From CAYJBH01 sp964370825 (lineage in GTDB: Bacteria > Bacillota > Clostridia > Oscillospirales > Ruminococcaceae): 64,000 nucleotides of DNA. The translations under genes and the position numbers were made by a program. The stretch lies in assembly GCA_964370825.1 (NCBI GenBank), contig CAYJKY010000004.1:46504-110503 (forward strand), given 5' to 3'. How positions within the stretch are numbered: the first letter of the stretch is position 1; every line of letters begins with the position of its first letter. Below the pieces are notes generated by a model. The model was not told where the DNA came from. It was given only the letters and a program-made list of their open reading frames with translations, and did not search any database. Below are positions 8,710 to 17,461 of the stretch, piece by piece.

Positions 8710-10113
8710 TTACCAATAAAATTTATTGTCAAACTTTTCCTCTATTATCCACTGTCCGCTTTCGGGGTCGTCGGAGGATAAAATGTAATATGTCTCGTAT
8801 ATACCACCCGCAACCTGTAGCCCGAGCTGGGCTGTGTGTGGGTCTAAAATCTCATTTACCGTGGCGTACATGATTATGGTGTGTTCCGCACCAAGTCCAT
8901 TGAGGAAGGCGTTAATATCGCTTCCCATGTCCGGAAGTCTTACCTCGTCGATATTAATCTGTCGTAAATCCGATATAATGTATCCGGGCACATAGGTGTG
9001 TATGTCCGAGGTGTGCCAGGTTTTTATCCACTCGATCTGTTCGGCATCGTTTAATACCACGGCAAGCGTGTCATAATCACGCATCGTCAATGCCTTATAA
9101 TAGCTTTCAATGGTGTAGTTCGGCGGAAAATAATCCTCGGAGCTGTATTCCATATAGTAGAATTGTCCGTTATTATACGCTCCGCTGTATTCTGAAAAGT
9201 TTTCGACCGGGTAGTTTTCTAAGAAACTATAGGTTGCATCGTTTATGTCCTTTAGCTGTTGCAGATATTCATCATTTAGGTTTTCGATGGGGTGTACTAA
9301 GCTCTCGCCGTAGCCTGCCTTTGTCGCCTCGAAATCCTCGTAGGAGTATTCTTCACCGTTGATGGTGTAGTTACCCTCTAAATCTGACTCGAAATGCGCC
9401 TCTACCCCGAAATAGCCGTCGGTCAGTCCGTAGTATCTAATATCACCGTTGCCCATTTGATATACTTCGCTGTGGGTTATGTAGGTTTTATCCTCCGACA
9501 CAATGTACTCGATACCGTAGTTTGTTGATACCGGCAGTTGGTGACTCTCTACCGGTAAACTGCCAAGAAAAACCAGCCCAGCCTCCGGCATAATGGTGTA
9601 AATCTTGATTATGTTTGGATAGGCGAGGCTTTCAAATTCGACCTTGTCGCCGTATGTCCAATTTTCATCATATAGTATCGACTGGTCGTCATAGGCTATC
9701 ATCACAAGCTCTAAAATTCCGTTGTTGTCGAGGTCTACCAGATTTGCATAGCAAAAACCGGAGGCATCAACCATTCCTTCCGGCTGGTTCGGATAGGTTG
9801 GTGTAATCGTCATTCCGGTTATGGTGTAATCTGTACCGGATAAATTCTCTATGTTATAGTCCAGCTCATAGGCTTTTAGCAACGCCGAGTAGGCGGTGTA
9901 GCTAACACCCTGTGCCGGTATCGTCTCGTTGCCGTTATCTTCAACATTGCTTTCTGAGGGAGCGGGTTGGCTATCCTGTGCTTGGCTTGAAACCTGCGGT
10001 TCATTGTTGGTTATTGCCGACAGTGCGTCCTGCAAATTACCACTTTGCGAATCGGAGCAGGAGACAAATAATAGCATAAATACGGCTGATAGTAGTACGG
10101 CAATTAACTTCAT
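8710..10113 (-). CDS. Secreted lipoprotein, paralogue of the next gene upstream
   Basis: A 467-residue lipoprotein of unknown function. The signal peptide ends in the lipobox FVSC with the lipidated Cys at position 19, followed by a Ser/Asn/Gln-rich linker of about 45 residues. The folded part starts with YTAYSALLKAYELDY and continues with YANLVDLDNNGILELVM, a pattern shared with the upstream lipoprotein (YSAYTSLVQAYRKAL, YANLIDLNADDVYELVI). This Asp/Asn-rich segment resembles a calcium-binding turn. It is the last gene of a minus-strand operon of surface proteins, 26 bases after the previous stop. Acidic and rich in Tyr, it probably sits on the outer face of the membrane. Confidence 0.7.
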   Translation of the reverse strand: MKLIAVLLSAVFMLLFVSCSDSQSGNLQDALSAITNNEPQVSSQAQDSQPAPSESNVEDNGNETIPAQGVSYTAYSALLKAYELDYNIENLSGTDYTITGMTITPTYPNQPEGMVDASGFCYANLVDLDNNGILELVMIAYDDQSILYDENWTYGDKVEFESLAYPNIIKIYTIMPEAGLVFLGSLPVESHQLPVSTNYGIEYIVSEDKTYITHSEVYQMGNGDIRYYGLTDGYFGVEAHFESDLEGNYTINGEEYSYEDFEATKAGYGESLVHPIENLNDEYLQQLKDINDATYSFLENYPVENFSEYSGAYNNGQFYYMEYSSEDYFPPNYTIESYYKALTMRDYDTLAVVLNDAEQIEWIKTWHTSDIHTYVPGYIISDLRQINIDEVRLPDMGSDINAFLNGLGAEHTIIMYATVNEILDPHTAQLGLQVAGGIYETYYILSSDDPESGQWIIEEKFDNKFYW

Positions 10114-10139
10114 CTTATAACCTCAATAGCACTATATAC

Positions 10140-11939
10140 TTATAATTGTGGCATCTGTCTTGCTACGACACCGAGATGCATCCATGTGTCGGGATGGCTT
10201 ATTGCGGGGTAGTATACCGCCTCGTAGCCCTCAAACGGCTCGGTAACTATCTGTACATCGGTATACAGGTAGCCATCTAAATAATTGTCGGAACTACATG
10301 CAAGATAGAGCACATCTCCCTGTGTCTCGTACAGCAACTCGCCCCTTGCGTACATTTCGTCCTCACCGATATTACTTTCATAAACCTTGATTGTTCCACC
10401 CCACAGGTTTCTGATAAAATAAACCTCTTTGGGGTTTTCGCTAAAAAAGTGATCTATTCTGCTCATCTCCTGTTCGGTGAAGTACATCTGCATAATGTCA
10501 ATCGGGTATTCATAGCCGTAGGAGTTGAAAATCTGCTCGTAGTCGGTCACATATACCGACTCAAACACCACCTCATTGTCCCAAAAATGGTCGTCATATA
10601 TCGCTACGAGTTTTGGGTTTTCGCCCTGCTCATCCACCTCATACATATAGTATTGTGTGACGTTAAGCCCAAACTGACCGGCGTATTGTATGGTCTGCAT
10701 GTCGATGATTTCCTTAGCATCCACCTTTAAAACATAGGTGTTTTCTAAACCGTTTTGTCGGTACATCTCGGCAAATCTTTCATCTGCGAGTATGCTTTGC
10801 ATCAACTGCACATTATAATCAGTGGGCCATAGATAGGTGGTTTCCTCCACTATCAAGCCGGGGTAGTAGCTACCGCTCCGCCTTGCCTCCTGATAATACT
10901 GTATTATCATCTCATCGTCGGTAAAGTTTCGCATCGCCTCATAATCGCCATGCACAACCGCATCTAAAAAGTCCCTTAGGATAATATCCTCTTGATGGAT
11001 GGTCTGTTCATAAAGAACAAAGTTGCCGTCACTGTAGGTGAGCGCCTCGCTTTGGGAATTTTTAATCTCAAAATCGGACAAAAAATTTATCGTTTGCTGT
11101 GTTATCGCATCCGTGTTAGTCTCAAAGCCCTGTGCTATAAAGGTGTGATCTGTCGGGTTTGAGTACCATTTGTCGTAAAATTCGGCATCAAAGGTATCCT
11201 TAGAGACAAGTTCCATAGCCTGTCGGTATTCGGTGGGCTCATATCCTGCGTTTATGTAGTCGTACTGAATGGAGAACATCTCCTCCAGCTCGAAATACTC
11301 GCCGTTAAAGCTAAAGAAGGATTTTGCATAAACATAGTCGGAGGAGGTTATTCCGAAATTCAACAGGTCACCACCAAATACAAGATAGTTTACACCGTTG
11401 TATTCGGCATACTCTATGTTAAACCGCATACCCTCCTCGCCGTAAAAGGAGAGGTTAAACTCACCGGCATGAAGGAGATTGCCCTCATCGAGATTGTAAA
11501 TCTGTACCGCATAGTTAGACCGCGAGCCTATAAAATTTTCACTTTCAAGGTCGAAAAGTTCGTCTGTATAGTCGGCATCGCTGTTGTGTACACGTGCTAT
11601 GACAAGCTCGTATACATCGTCGGCATTTAGGTCGATAAGGTTTGCATAAAAGTATCCCATGTAGTCGGCGGATAGATCGCCGTAGGGTGTGAGTGCCTTT
11701 CGGTATGCCTGTACCAGCGAGGTGTAGGCACTGTAATCTATATTATTTGGGTTTGTAAGATTTCCTATATCCCGAGGGTTTGTGTTTTCGGTCGGAGTGC
11801 TCTGTGATTGAGGGTCTCCCGATTCAAACTCGATATTTGAAAGTGTTTCGCCGAGGGCGTCGCCTATTCCGTCACCCCCACCGTCGGCGCAGGAGGTGAA
11901 CACAAGTGATATAATCAATAAAAATACTATTATTCGCAT
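10140..11939 (-). CDS. Secreted lipoprotein, long paralogue
   Basis: A 599-residue lipoprotein. I take ATG 11939 as start: the signal peptide MRIIVFLLIISLVFTSC then gives a clean lipobox with Cys17, whereas the longer in-frame reading adds a charged, Trp-rich stretch. The start lies one base after the stop of the upstream lipoprotein gene, so the two are translationally coupled. Residues ~65-130 resemble the downstream lipoprotein (YANLIDLNADD followed by YELVI), marking a duplication. The remaining ~450 residues are acidic and contain no motif I recognise. Function unknown; probably binds a wall, glycan or partner protein outside the cell. Confidence 0.7.
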   Translation of the reverse strand: MRIIVFLLIISLVFTSCADGGGDGIGDALGETLSNIEFESGDPQSQSTPTENTNPRDIGNLTNPNNIDYSAYTSLVQAYRKALTPYGDLSADYMGYFYANLIDLNADDVYELVIARVHNSDADYTDELFDLESENFIGSRSNYAVQIYNLDEGNLLHAGEFNLSFYGEEGMRFNIEYAEYNGVNYLVFGGDLLNFGITSSDYVYAKSFFSFNGEYFELEEMFSIQYDYINAGYEPTEYRQAMELVSKDTFDAEFYDKWYSNPTDHTFIAQGFETNTDAITQQTINFLSDFEIKNSQSEALTYSDGNFVLYEQTIHQEDIILRDFLDAVVHGDYEAMRNFTDDEMIIQYYQEARRSGSYYPGLIVEETTYLWPTDYNVQLMQSILADERFAEMYRQNGLENTYVLKVDAKEIIDMQTIQYAGQFGLNVTQYYMYEVDEQGENPKLVAIYDDHFWDNEVVFESVYVTDYEQIFNSYGYEYPIDIMQMYFTEQEMSRIDHFFSENPKEVYFIRNLWGGTIKVYESNIGEDEMYARGELLYETQGDVLYLACSSDNYLDGYLYTDVQIVTEPFEGYEAVYYPAISHPDTWMHLGVVARQMPQL

Positions 11940-11940
11940 A

Positions 11941-13020
11941 TTACCCAACAGCTCCTTGCTTGATGATTTCCACCACCACGCCATCTGTTTCGTTCATATA
12001 GTATACATTTACCGTTAGGGTGTAATCACCCTCGTATTTTTCATAGCTGTAAAAACCTTCGTAGCCGTCCATGATTACGGTAAATCCAAGCAGTTCAAAA
12101 AGCTTTACATATCTCGGCAAAAAGTCGTAATAAACACCGGTATAACCGATGACATGTTTGTCCTCCTGAGAGGTGGACGACATAAACTCGTTAGAGGCTG
12201 TGGGGAGTTCGTTTCCGGTTGCAAGTGCCCGAAAGTCCGGAACCTCAATACCTTCTAAGGTGGGGCTTACGTTGATTAAATCATACATAAGGAGGTAGTT
12301 TTCGCTGTCTAACTTTAGGGTTCCGTCCTCCTCGGCGAAGGTCACAAGATATTTTCCGTCAAACTCGCCAAAGGACAACAGGTCGATTATTAGGGTGTTA
12401 TCCTGCATTGAATAGGGGTCTACACTGTCAAAATCCACACTTCGCATACCGTAACCTCTGCCACCTCTTTCAAGGTATAAAGCGCCTTCAAACTCTAAAA
12501 AGTTTTCGTCGAGTCTCCACTGCATGTCCTCAATATAACGCTGTGTGAAATACAGGCTGAAATGCTCGTTAATATCCGCCTTGTCGGTAAAGTTAGATAT
12601 CGGGTAGTAGGCCACTACGGCAGGGTCGTCATAATAGCCGCTCGGCGTGGGTTCGTTTTCACCGAGCAAAAGTGCCGGTACATCGCTGTCATAATAGGCG
12701 TCCTCGCTCTCGTAGACCGCCTTTTTTGTCATGTCGGCGGTGTCGTAAAACTCCGCGCTAAACCTTTCGCTGTACACCTCGTTTAGTGCATACAGGCAGT
12801 TTTCGATGGTTACAGCCGAATCGATATTAGGCATGGATTCCGCCTCGGGTATACTCTCCGGCTCGGGTTCCGGCTCAGGTATGTTTTCGCTCTGACTGCT
12901 ACTTACGCCCCCATTTTGCGGAAGGTTATCCGCAAAGTTTGAGAGTGAGGAGTTATCATCAGTACATCCTATAAACAACAGGGATATGGATAGCAAAAGC
13001 ACCGTAAATAATTTTTTCAT
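11941..13020 (-). CDS. Secreted lipoprotein, first of three in the operon
   Basis: A 359-residue lipoprotein with signal peptide MKKLFTVLLLSISLLFIGC, lipidated Cys19, then a Ser/Asn linker and a Pro-Glu repeat (PEPEPEPESIPEAES). I use ATG 13020; an in-frame TTG lies 24 bases upstream, but the signal peptide fits the ATG and an AAGGAG lies between them. The body is acidic with many aromatic residues and no motif I recognise, and is only weakly like its two downstream neighbours. It lies 36 bases after the dockerin gene and one base before the next lipoprotein gene. Confidence 0.68.
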   Translation of the reverse strand: MKKLFTVLLLSISLLFIGCTDDNSSLSNFADNLPQNGGVSSSQSENIPEPEPEPESIPEAESMPNIDSAVTIENCLYALNEVYSERFSAEFYDTADMTKKAVYESEDAYYDSDVPALLLGENEPTPSGYYDDPAVVAYYPISNFTDKADINEHFSLYFTQRYIEDMQWRLDENFLEFEGALYLERGGRGYGMRSVDFDSVDPYSMQDNTLIIDLLSFGEFDGKYLVTFAEEDGTLKLDSENYLLMYDLINVSPTLEGIEVPDFRALATGNELPTASNEFMSSTSQEDKHVIGYTGVYYDFLPRYVKLFELLGFTVIMDGYEGFYSYEKYEGDYTLTVNVYYMNETDGVVVEIIKQGAVG

Positions 13021-13056
13021 CTGACTGCTATTCTCCTTAGCCAAGGGCGTTCGTTT

Positions 13057-15342
13057 TTATTTTGTGAAATATTTACTGTTTCTTGCCAGTGCGAGGTCGT
13101 CGAAGTCTATCCTCCCATCGCCGTTAAGGTCGGCGAAGGGGTTCGCACCGGAGGCGGTTATACCTTTATTATAGTTGCTGCTTTTGAGAATTTCAAGTAG
13201 GTCATCAATATTTACCTCGCTATCCATCGTGGCATCACCCGGTATTCTTGCATAGTTTGCGGTAACCTCGGTGGGATCGTCGATAAACAGCTCCGACACC
13301 GCATCGTTTTCATTACCCTGAAAATCGGCATAGCTGTCTACACTCCAGTGATCGAAGGTGTATCCCCTCGCAGGTTCATCGGCAGCAATGGCTAAAATGG
13401 TGTTTGCCGGATAACTTGTATTGCTTGGCATACCGCCGTTTACCCTCACGTCAAACCAGGTTACATTGTAGTCTACTACATAAACGGTCGCCTCGTCGAA
13501 CACCGTGCCGGTGGTTTTATCCTCAACACGAACGGTAAGGGTGCTCTCCTCTCTATCGCTCACATTTAGTATGCGGTGAGCCTCATCCATGCTGTAGTCC
13601 AGCACGGTGTTGTCCGTATCTCTCATGCCGGTAAGTGTCCAGGTTACATCCTCGCTTCTGTTTGTCTCGCCGTCAACAAAGACGTAAAAATCTAAACTTT
13701 CGCCGTATTTTACCGTTGCGACGCGTGGGCTTATCTTAATGCTGTCAATCTCGGCACCGTAGGTTGCCTTCAGAACAACGCTACGCTCCGGCATAACAAA
13801 AGAAACCCTTTGGGAATATTGGTTGGTCCCGTCTAAAAACGTAACGCCCTCCAGTCCTGTCCAGCCCTTAAACACAAGGTTGCCCGGTGCCGTAGCATCT
13901 GCCACCCATGTTATCTTCTCGCCAACATCATAAAAGATTGTTGTAGACTCATCATCCGGACCGGAATAAGCGATAAGTTGATATTGTGGCACATCTTCGG
14001 TAAGTGAAAAACTTAGTCGTACACTTTTAATAGCGCGGTCGGTGGTTATTGTAACATCGGCAGTATATGTGTTGCCACCCGATATGTCTTGGATAACAAG
14101 GCCCTCTCTGGGCTGCGCTGTGAATTGGATGGAGTGCCCTGCAGGTAGATGGGTTCGCGTCTCTCCAATCAAATTAAGGTCAAAGAAATCAATGTCATAG
14201 TCTCCCTCGAGTGTTAGGTCGTATAGCGTGGCGGTGCCGGTGTTGGTTACTGTAAAGGTTTGCGGCGGCGGAGCCTCGGTATACCCCACCTGCCGCTTAG
14301 GAAAGGTAAACTCGGAGGGGGAGATCTCTAAGGAATAGCGTGGGATAGTGCCGCTAAAGCTCGACACTATCTCCACATAATCCTTCAAATGATAATCACT
14401 ACTCTCGGCCACCACGGTAGCGCTTGTCGCATCGTCGCCTACCTTAATGGTGTAGCTTGCACCCTCGGTAAAAATTGCCTTGTGAGAGAGTGCATGTGCG
14501 TAGGTATTAGCATTTGTTTGCGCCGTTAATTTTCCTCTGGTGAAAAGCATTCTACTGGCATAAACAGCGGGGGAGGTGTTATCCCTTTCGGTAGTATTGC
14601 GGGCGGAGATTTCACCGCCAATCATCTCAAGCGAGCCGTGCACCGCCAGTGCCCGATGAGCATCAAGGCAGAAAAGGGTTAGCTTAGCACTGCCGGAAAC
14701 CGTCATTACCCCCGGGGCGTTATGATCGCCGGCAGCAAAGGTATGGTTAATTGACTGAACATCAATAACAGCCGTACCGGAAATTGTTGTGTCGGCATTA
14801 ATGTCGATGGTGGAAATACCGCTGGTATCATTCGTACTCATGCTTCGTGCGATAAATTTTCCGCTGTCCATCGAGAATTTGCCGTTGGTTAAAAGTGCCA
14901 CCGAAGTAACCTCGCCTCCATCATAGTTTAGCGTGCCGCTACCGGTGATGTGAAGGTCGGCATAAATCCACCTGCCGCCCTCGATAAATGCGCTCACCGT
15001 GATGCCGAGTCCGTTTTTAAGGGTGCTGGTGCCTATCAGCTCTATCGTTATCTTCTCCGTTGAAGAAATGTCTATCATGTATATGTATCCTGAGCCCTCC
15101 ACCTTTTCTAAATTGGCATTGTTTAGCGTTAGGGTTTTGGTTGCATCGTCGTAGCTAACGCTTTTTGCAGTACCATCGGCATCGCCCAAAACATCGCTGT
15201 TGTTTGCCGGTGTTACGAGTGTGCCCATTATGGTTATCTCGGTATCATCGTAGGTGGGGTCTGCCGCATAAATCGGCAAAGCCAGGATAATTGCTGTTAA
15301 CACAATCAACAACGGAAGGCAGGTTAAAAATCTCTTTCGCAT
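13057..15342 (-). CDS. Large secreted multidomain protein with C-terminal dockerin
   Basis: A 761-residue secreted protein. The signal peptide is at residues 1-27 (MRKRFLTCLPLL to PIYAAD). Residues ~30-330 form repeated short beta strands (TLNNANLEKVEG, GSGTLNYDGGEV, SGKFIARS), a beta-helix or carbohydrate-binding pattern seen in surface proteins of Clostridia. Then come an Ig/CHU_C-like segment, an InlB B-repeat-like segment (VFKGWTGLEGVTF, VVLKATYGAE) and a bacterial Ig-like region. The last ~60 residues contain two dockerin type I repeats, one imperfect (GDATMDSEVNIDDLLEIL) and one canonical (DLNGDGRIDFDDLALARN). ATG 15342 is preceded by AGGAG; a GTG 24 bases upstream is less likely. The dockerin implies docking to a cohesin, which is not in this window. 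Confidence 0.82.
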   Translation of the reverse strand: MRKRFLTCLPLLIVLTAIILALPIYAADPTYDDTEITIMGTLVTPANNSDVLGDADGTAKSVSYDDATKTLTLNNANLEKVEGSGYIYMIDISSTEKITIELIGTSTLKNGLGITVSAFIEGGRWIYADLHITGSGTLNYDGGEVTSVALLTNGKFSMDSGKFIARSMSTNDTSGISTIDINADTTISGTAVIDVQSINHTFAAGDHNAPGVMTVSGSAKLTLFCLDAHRALAVHGSLEMIGGEISARNTTERDNTSPAVYASRMLFTRGKLTAQTNANTYAHALSHKAIFTEGASYTIKVGDDATSATVVAESSDYHLKDYVEIVSSFSGTIPRYSLEISPSEFTFPKRQVGYTEAPPPQTFTVTNTGTATLYDLTLEGDYDIDFFDLNLIGETRTHLPAGHSIQFTAQPREGLVIQDISGGNTYTADVTITTDRAIKSVRLSFSLTEDVPQYQLIAYSGPDDESTTIFYDVGEKITWVADATAPGNLVFKGWTGLEGVTFLDGTNQYSQRVSFVMPERSVVLKATYGAEIDSIKISPRVATVKYGESLDFYVFVDGETNRSEDVTWTLTGMRDTDNTVLDYSMDEAHRILNVSDREESTLTVRVEDKTTGTVFDEATVYVVDYNVTWFDVRVNGGMPSNTSYPANTILAIAADEPARGYTFDHWSVDSYADFQGNENDAVSELFIDDPTEVTANYARIPGDATMDSEVNIDDLLEILKSSNYNKGITASGANPFADLNGDGRIDFDDLALARNSKYFTK

Positions 15343-15377
15343 CGTTCCTCTCACTCCTAATTTCACTTCACGCTCTG

Positions 15378-15896
15378 CTAAGCGTATTTTAAAAACACCT
15401 CTTTGGTAGCCGCAAAAACCTCGCCATAATTATCGGGAAAGGCAAAACCTCCGCTTGCTTTCAGCTCCTCATCGTTTGCATATAGCAGGTTAAACGAAAA
15501 GCCGTTGCTTGCATCCATAACCTGCAGATGCTCGTCAAAACCGTCCCATTCTTTAAGATTGTGGCTCTCTATTAATGCAAGCAAATCCGATTCTAAACTT
15601 TTGCGTGTTTCTTCATCAAGCTTTATTTTCTTATAGCCATCTGTTTCCGGCACATCAATATAAACCGTCTCAAAGTTAAGGCGCATGGACTGTGAATTGT
15701 TTTTCTCGGTGGACATCGCATTGCCGCTACTTTCTAGTAGCTCAAAGGACATTATGGTATAATCGTCTCTGTTCACCGGCTCGGCTACTCCTTCATTCAT
15801 AATAACCTCAATCTGGTAAAGGTTTACAGCTACGAAAACAATAATGGCGACTAAAATCAGCAAGGATACAATAGCTATCACCTTTTTCACGCTCAT
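15378..15896 (-). CDS. Membrane-anchored protein of unknown function
   Basis: A 172-residue protein with a single N-terminal membrane helix (SVKKVIAIVSLLILVAIIVFVAVNLYQ) followed by a ~140-residue extracytoplasmic domain. I use ATG 15896, one base after the stop of the upstream zinc-ribbon gene, since the longer reading only translates the end of that gene in another frame. The tail is acidic, with YKKIKLDEETRKSLESDLLALIE predicted helical. Unrecognised family. Its tight coupling to the DUF4428 gene upstream and the dockerin gene downstream places it in the surface-protein operon. Confidence 0.65.
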   Translation of the reverse strand: MSVKKVIAIVSLLILVAIIVFVAVNLYQIEVIMNEGVAEPVNRDDYTIMSFELLESSGNAMSTEKNNSQSMRLNFETVYIDVPETDGYKKIKLDEETRKSLESDLLALIESHNLKEWDGFDEHLQVMDASNGFSFNLLYANDEELKASGGFAFPDNYGEVFAATKEVFLKYA

Positions 15897-15897
15897 T

Positions 15898-16614
15898 TTA
15901 GCATGCACCGCCACAGAACTCACAACAGCCGCTTGCATCCGGTGTCGTGGTTGCTCCGCAGTTGGGGCAGGTTACGGCAACCTTTGGTGCGTTAGCCTCA
16001 AACACCTCTTCACGGTGTTGCTCTCTAAGCCCCATAAGTGTGCTCTTAATTTCCTCGGCGTCACGCTCCGCCTCCTTGTATTCATGCGAGAAACGGCTGT
16101 CTATCTCGTCGTCGTTCAGCTGGAATTTAATGTCATCGAACCAAGGTGAGTTTATGAAGATGGTGATGTTAAAGTCGTAATATTTTTTGTACCGTGGCGG
16201 ATTGTAGCTCTCTCTTTTTCCCGGCTCGTCGTTTTTATATATCTCTACCTCGTTTTCGTCTATGTCGACATCACAGCCTGTTACCTGTGAGAAATCGATG
16301 ATATCCGGGTTGTTGTCCTTCCATTTTCTTGTGCGGGAGAACAGCCATTTTTGGTTATCCTCGTCGATGCAGATTAGGTTTCTTCCGCCTATAACCTTGG
16401 TGGGGTTAAATGCGGCAACCTTCTGCTCATTCTGCTCACGATAGGCAAGCTGTTCTTTTATCTCATCTACGGTGGAGTTTCTTCTATCGTCGAAAAATGG
16501 TGAAAGTTTTTTTGCACAGTCCTTACAAAGGTTGCCATCCTCCAACTTTCTGTTTCCTAAAAGTCCTATCTTATCTCCGCACACGTCGCAATATTTTTTG
16601 TCAAATAATCCCAT
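15898..16614 (-). CDS. DUF4428 zinc-ribbon protein
   Basis: A 238-residue cytoplasmic protein. The N-terminal DUF4428 segment is clear: CDVCGDKIG, then NLCKDCAKKL, a four-Cys zinc site. The middle is a ~130-residue beta-rich domain with a stretch on which other DUF4428 proteins carry a PH-like fold (NRKWLFSRTRKWK-like pattern, DFSQVTGCDVDIDENEVE). The C-terminus is a second zinc ribbon (CPNCGATT and CEFCGG). Two zinc ribbons flanking a PH-like core suggests a protein-interaction role. It heads a tightly packed minus-strand operon and lies 40 bases after the DUF6935 gene. Confidence 0.75.
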   Translation of the reverse strand: MGLFDKKYCDVCGDKIGLLGNRKLEDGNLCKDCAKKLSPFFDDRRNSTVDEIKEQLAYREQNEQKVAAFNPTKVIGGRNLICIDEDNQKWLFSRTRKWKDNNPDIIDFSQVTGCDVDIDENEVEIYKNDEPGKRESYNPPRYKKYYDFNITIFINSPWFDDIKFQLNDDEIDSRFSHEYKEAERDAEEIKSTLMGLREQHREEVFEANAPKVAVTCPNCGATTTPDASGCCEFCGGAC

Positions 16615-16654
16615 GATAAGTTCCTTTCATTTTGTGTTTTTTTCGTTAGTTCTA

Positions 16655-17143
16655 TCAAGCCCACGGGTCGTCTGCTACTCGGGTTTTTACTCCGAGCATA
16701 ATGCTGTTTGCATCCCAGATATACCAGTTTTCGCCTTTTTGCCGCAGTGTGATTTTTCGTGGGCTGTCGAATGCCGGTGTTTTCATCTGTAGTCGGATAT
16801 AGCCTTCCTCACAGTCCTGCGGTCGTGGGTCGGGTGCAAATCGCAGGGTGTAGGGGGTGGTGGGGGTGTAGCTGTTTTCCGGCGTAGAACCCTCAAAATA
16901 TGCCATCGCAAGATACTTTTTGTCGCTTATCCTGTCCTTATACCATGATTTTTCAAAGGTAGAAAGCGGTGCAGGCCCTTTCAACAGGTTAATCGCCTCT
17001 AAACCCTCCTCTATATTTTGCCCAAGCATATTTATAGCACATATAAAAAGTGCGCAAGTTTTTTCGGGCTTCGTCAACCCCTCATTGACAAGCACACCAA
17101 ACTCAGCCACCGAGCCCGGCAGGGAACTAAAATTAACTACCAT
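16655..17143 (-). CDS. DUF6935 protein
   Basis: A 162-residue protein matching what I recall of the DUF6935 family: SSLPGSVAEFG at the start, LKGPAPLSTFEKSWYKDR in the middle, YFEGSTPENSYTPTTPYTL, then KTPAFDSPRKITLRQKGENW and the closing VADDPWA. I start at ATG 17143, preceded by AGGAGGGG at good spacing; a longer reading would run into the structured repeat array. No signal peptide or membrane helix. Function of the family is unknown; members often sit among DUF4428 and zinc-ribbon genes, as here. Confidence 0.75.
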   Translation of the reverse strand: MVVNFSSLPGSVAEFGVLVNEGLTKPEKTCALFICAINMLGQNIEEGLEAINLLKGPAPLSTFEKSWYKDRISDKKYLAMAYFEGSTPENSYTPTTPYTLRFAPDPRPQDCEEGYIRLQMKTPAFDSPRKITLRQKGENWYIWDANSIMLGVKTRVADDPWA

Positions 17144-17170
17144 TAAACCCCTCCTGTGTATTATTTTATA

Positions 17171-17461
17171 CGAACCTACCAGTACGAGAAATATTTCCAA
17201 TAGCTCCGCCAAGGCGGAGATTAAGCGAACCTACCAGTACGAGAAATATTGCGATTTTCGCCTGCGAAATAACGAACGAAGTGAGTGAAACAATATTTCC
17301 AATAGCTCCGGCTCCGCCGGAGATTATATAGCTACCGGCTCCGCCGGAGATTAAGCGAACCTACAGTTACGAGAAATATTACTGTTTTTGCACAAGGTGC
17401 AAAATGACGAGTGAAACGAGTCATGTAATATTTCCAATAGCTCCGCTAAGGCGGAGATTAT
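17171..17461. repeat. Structured intergenic repeat array A (three modules)
   Basis: About 290 bp between the Pro/Gln-repeat gene and the DUF6935 gene. Each module begins CGAACCTAC, continues into GAGAAATA, contains a variable core, closes with the complementary TATTTCCAATAGCTCCG and ends in a GC-rich hairpin such as CTCCGGCTCCGCCGGAG. Module 2 (from 17226) has the core hairpin TTTCGC-CT-GCGAAA. Module 3 (from 17355) has the core hairpin TTTTGCAC-AAG-GTGCAAAA plus a second hairpin ATGAC...GTCAT, giving a three-way junction. Module 1 (from 17171) has no core: GAAATATTTC is fused directly. The array is related to the one at 44246-44632. Short frames inside it are not genes. Confidence 0.88.
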
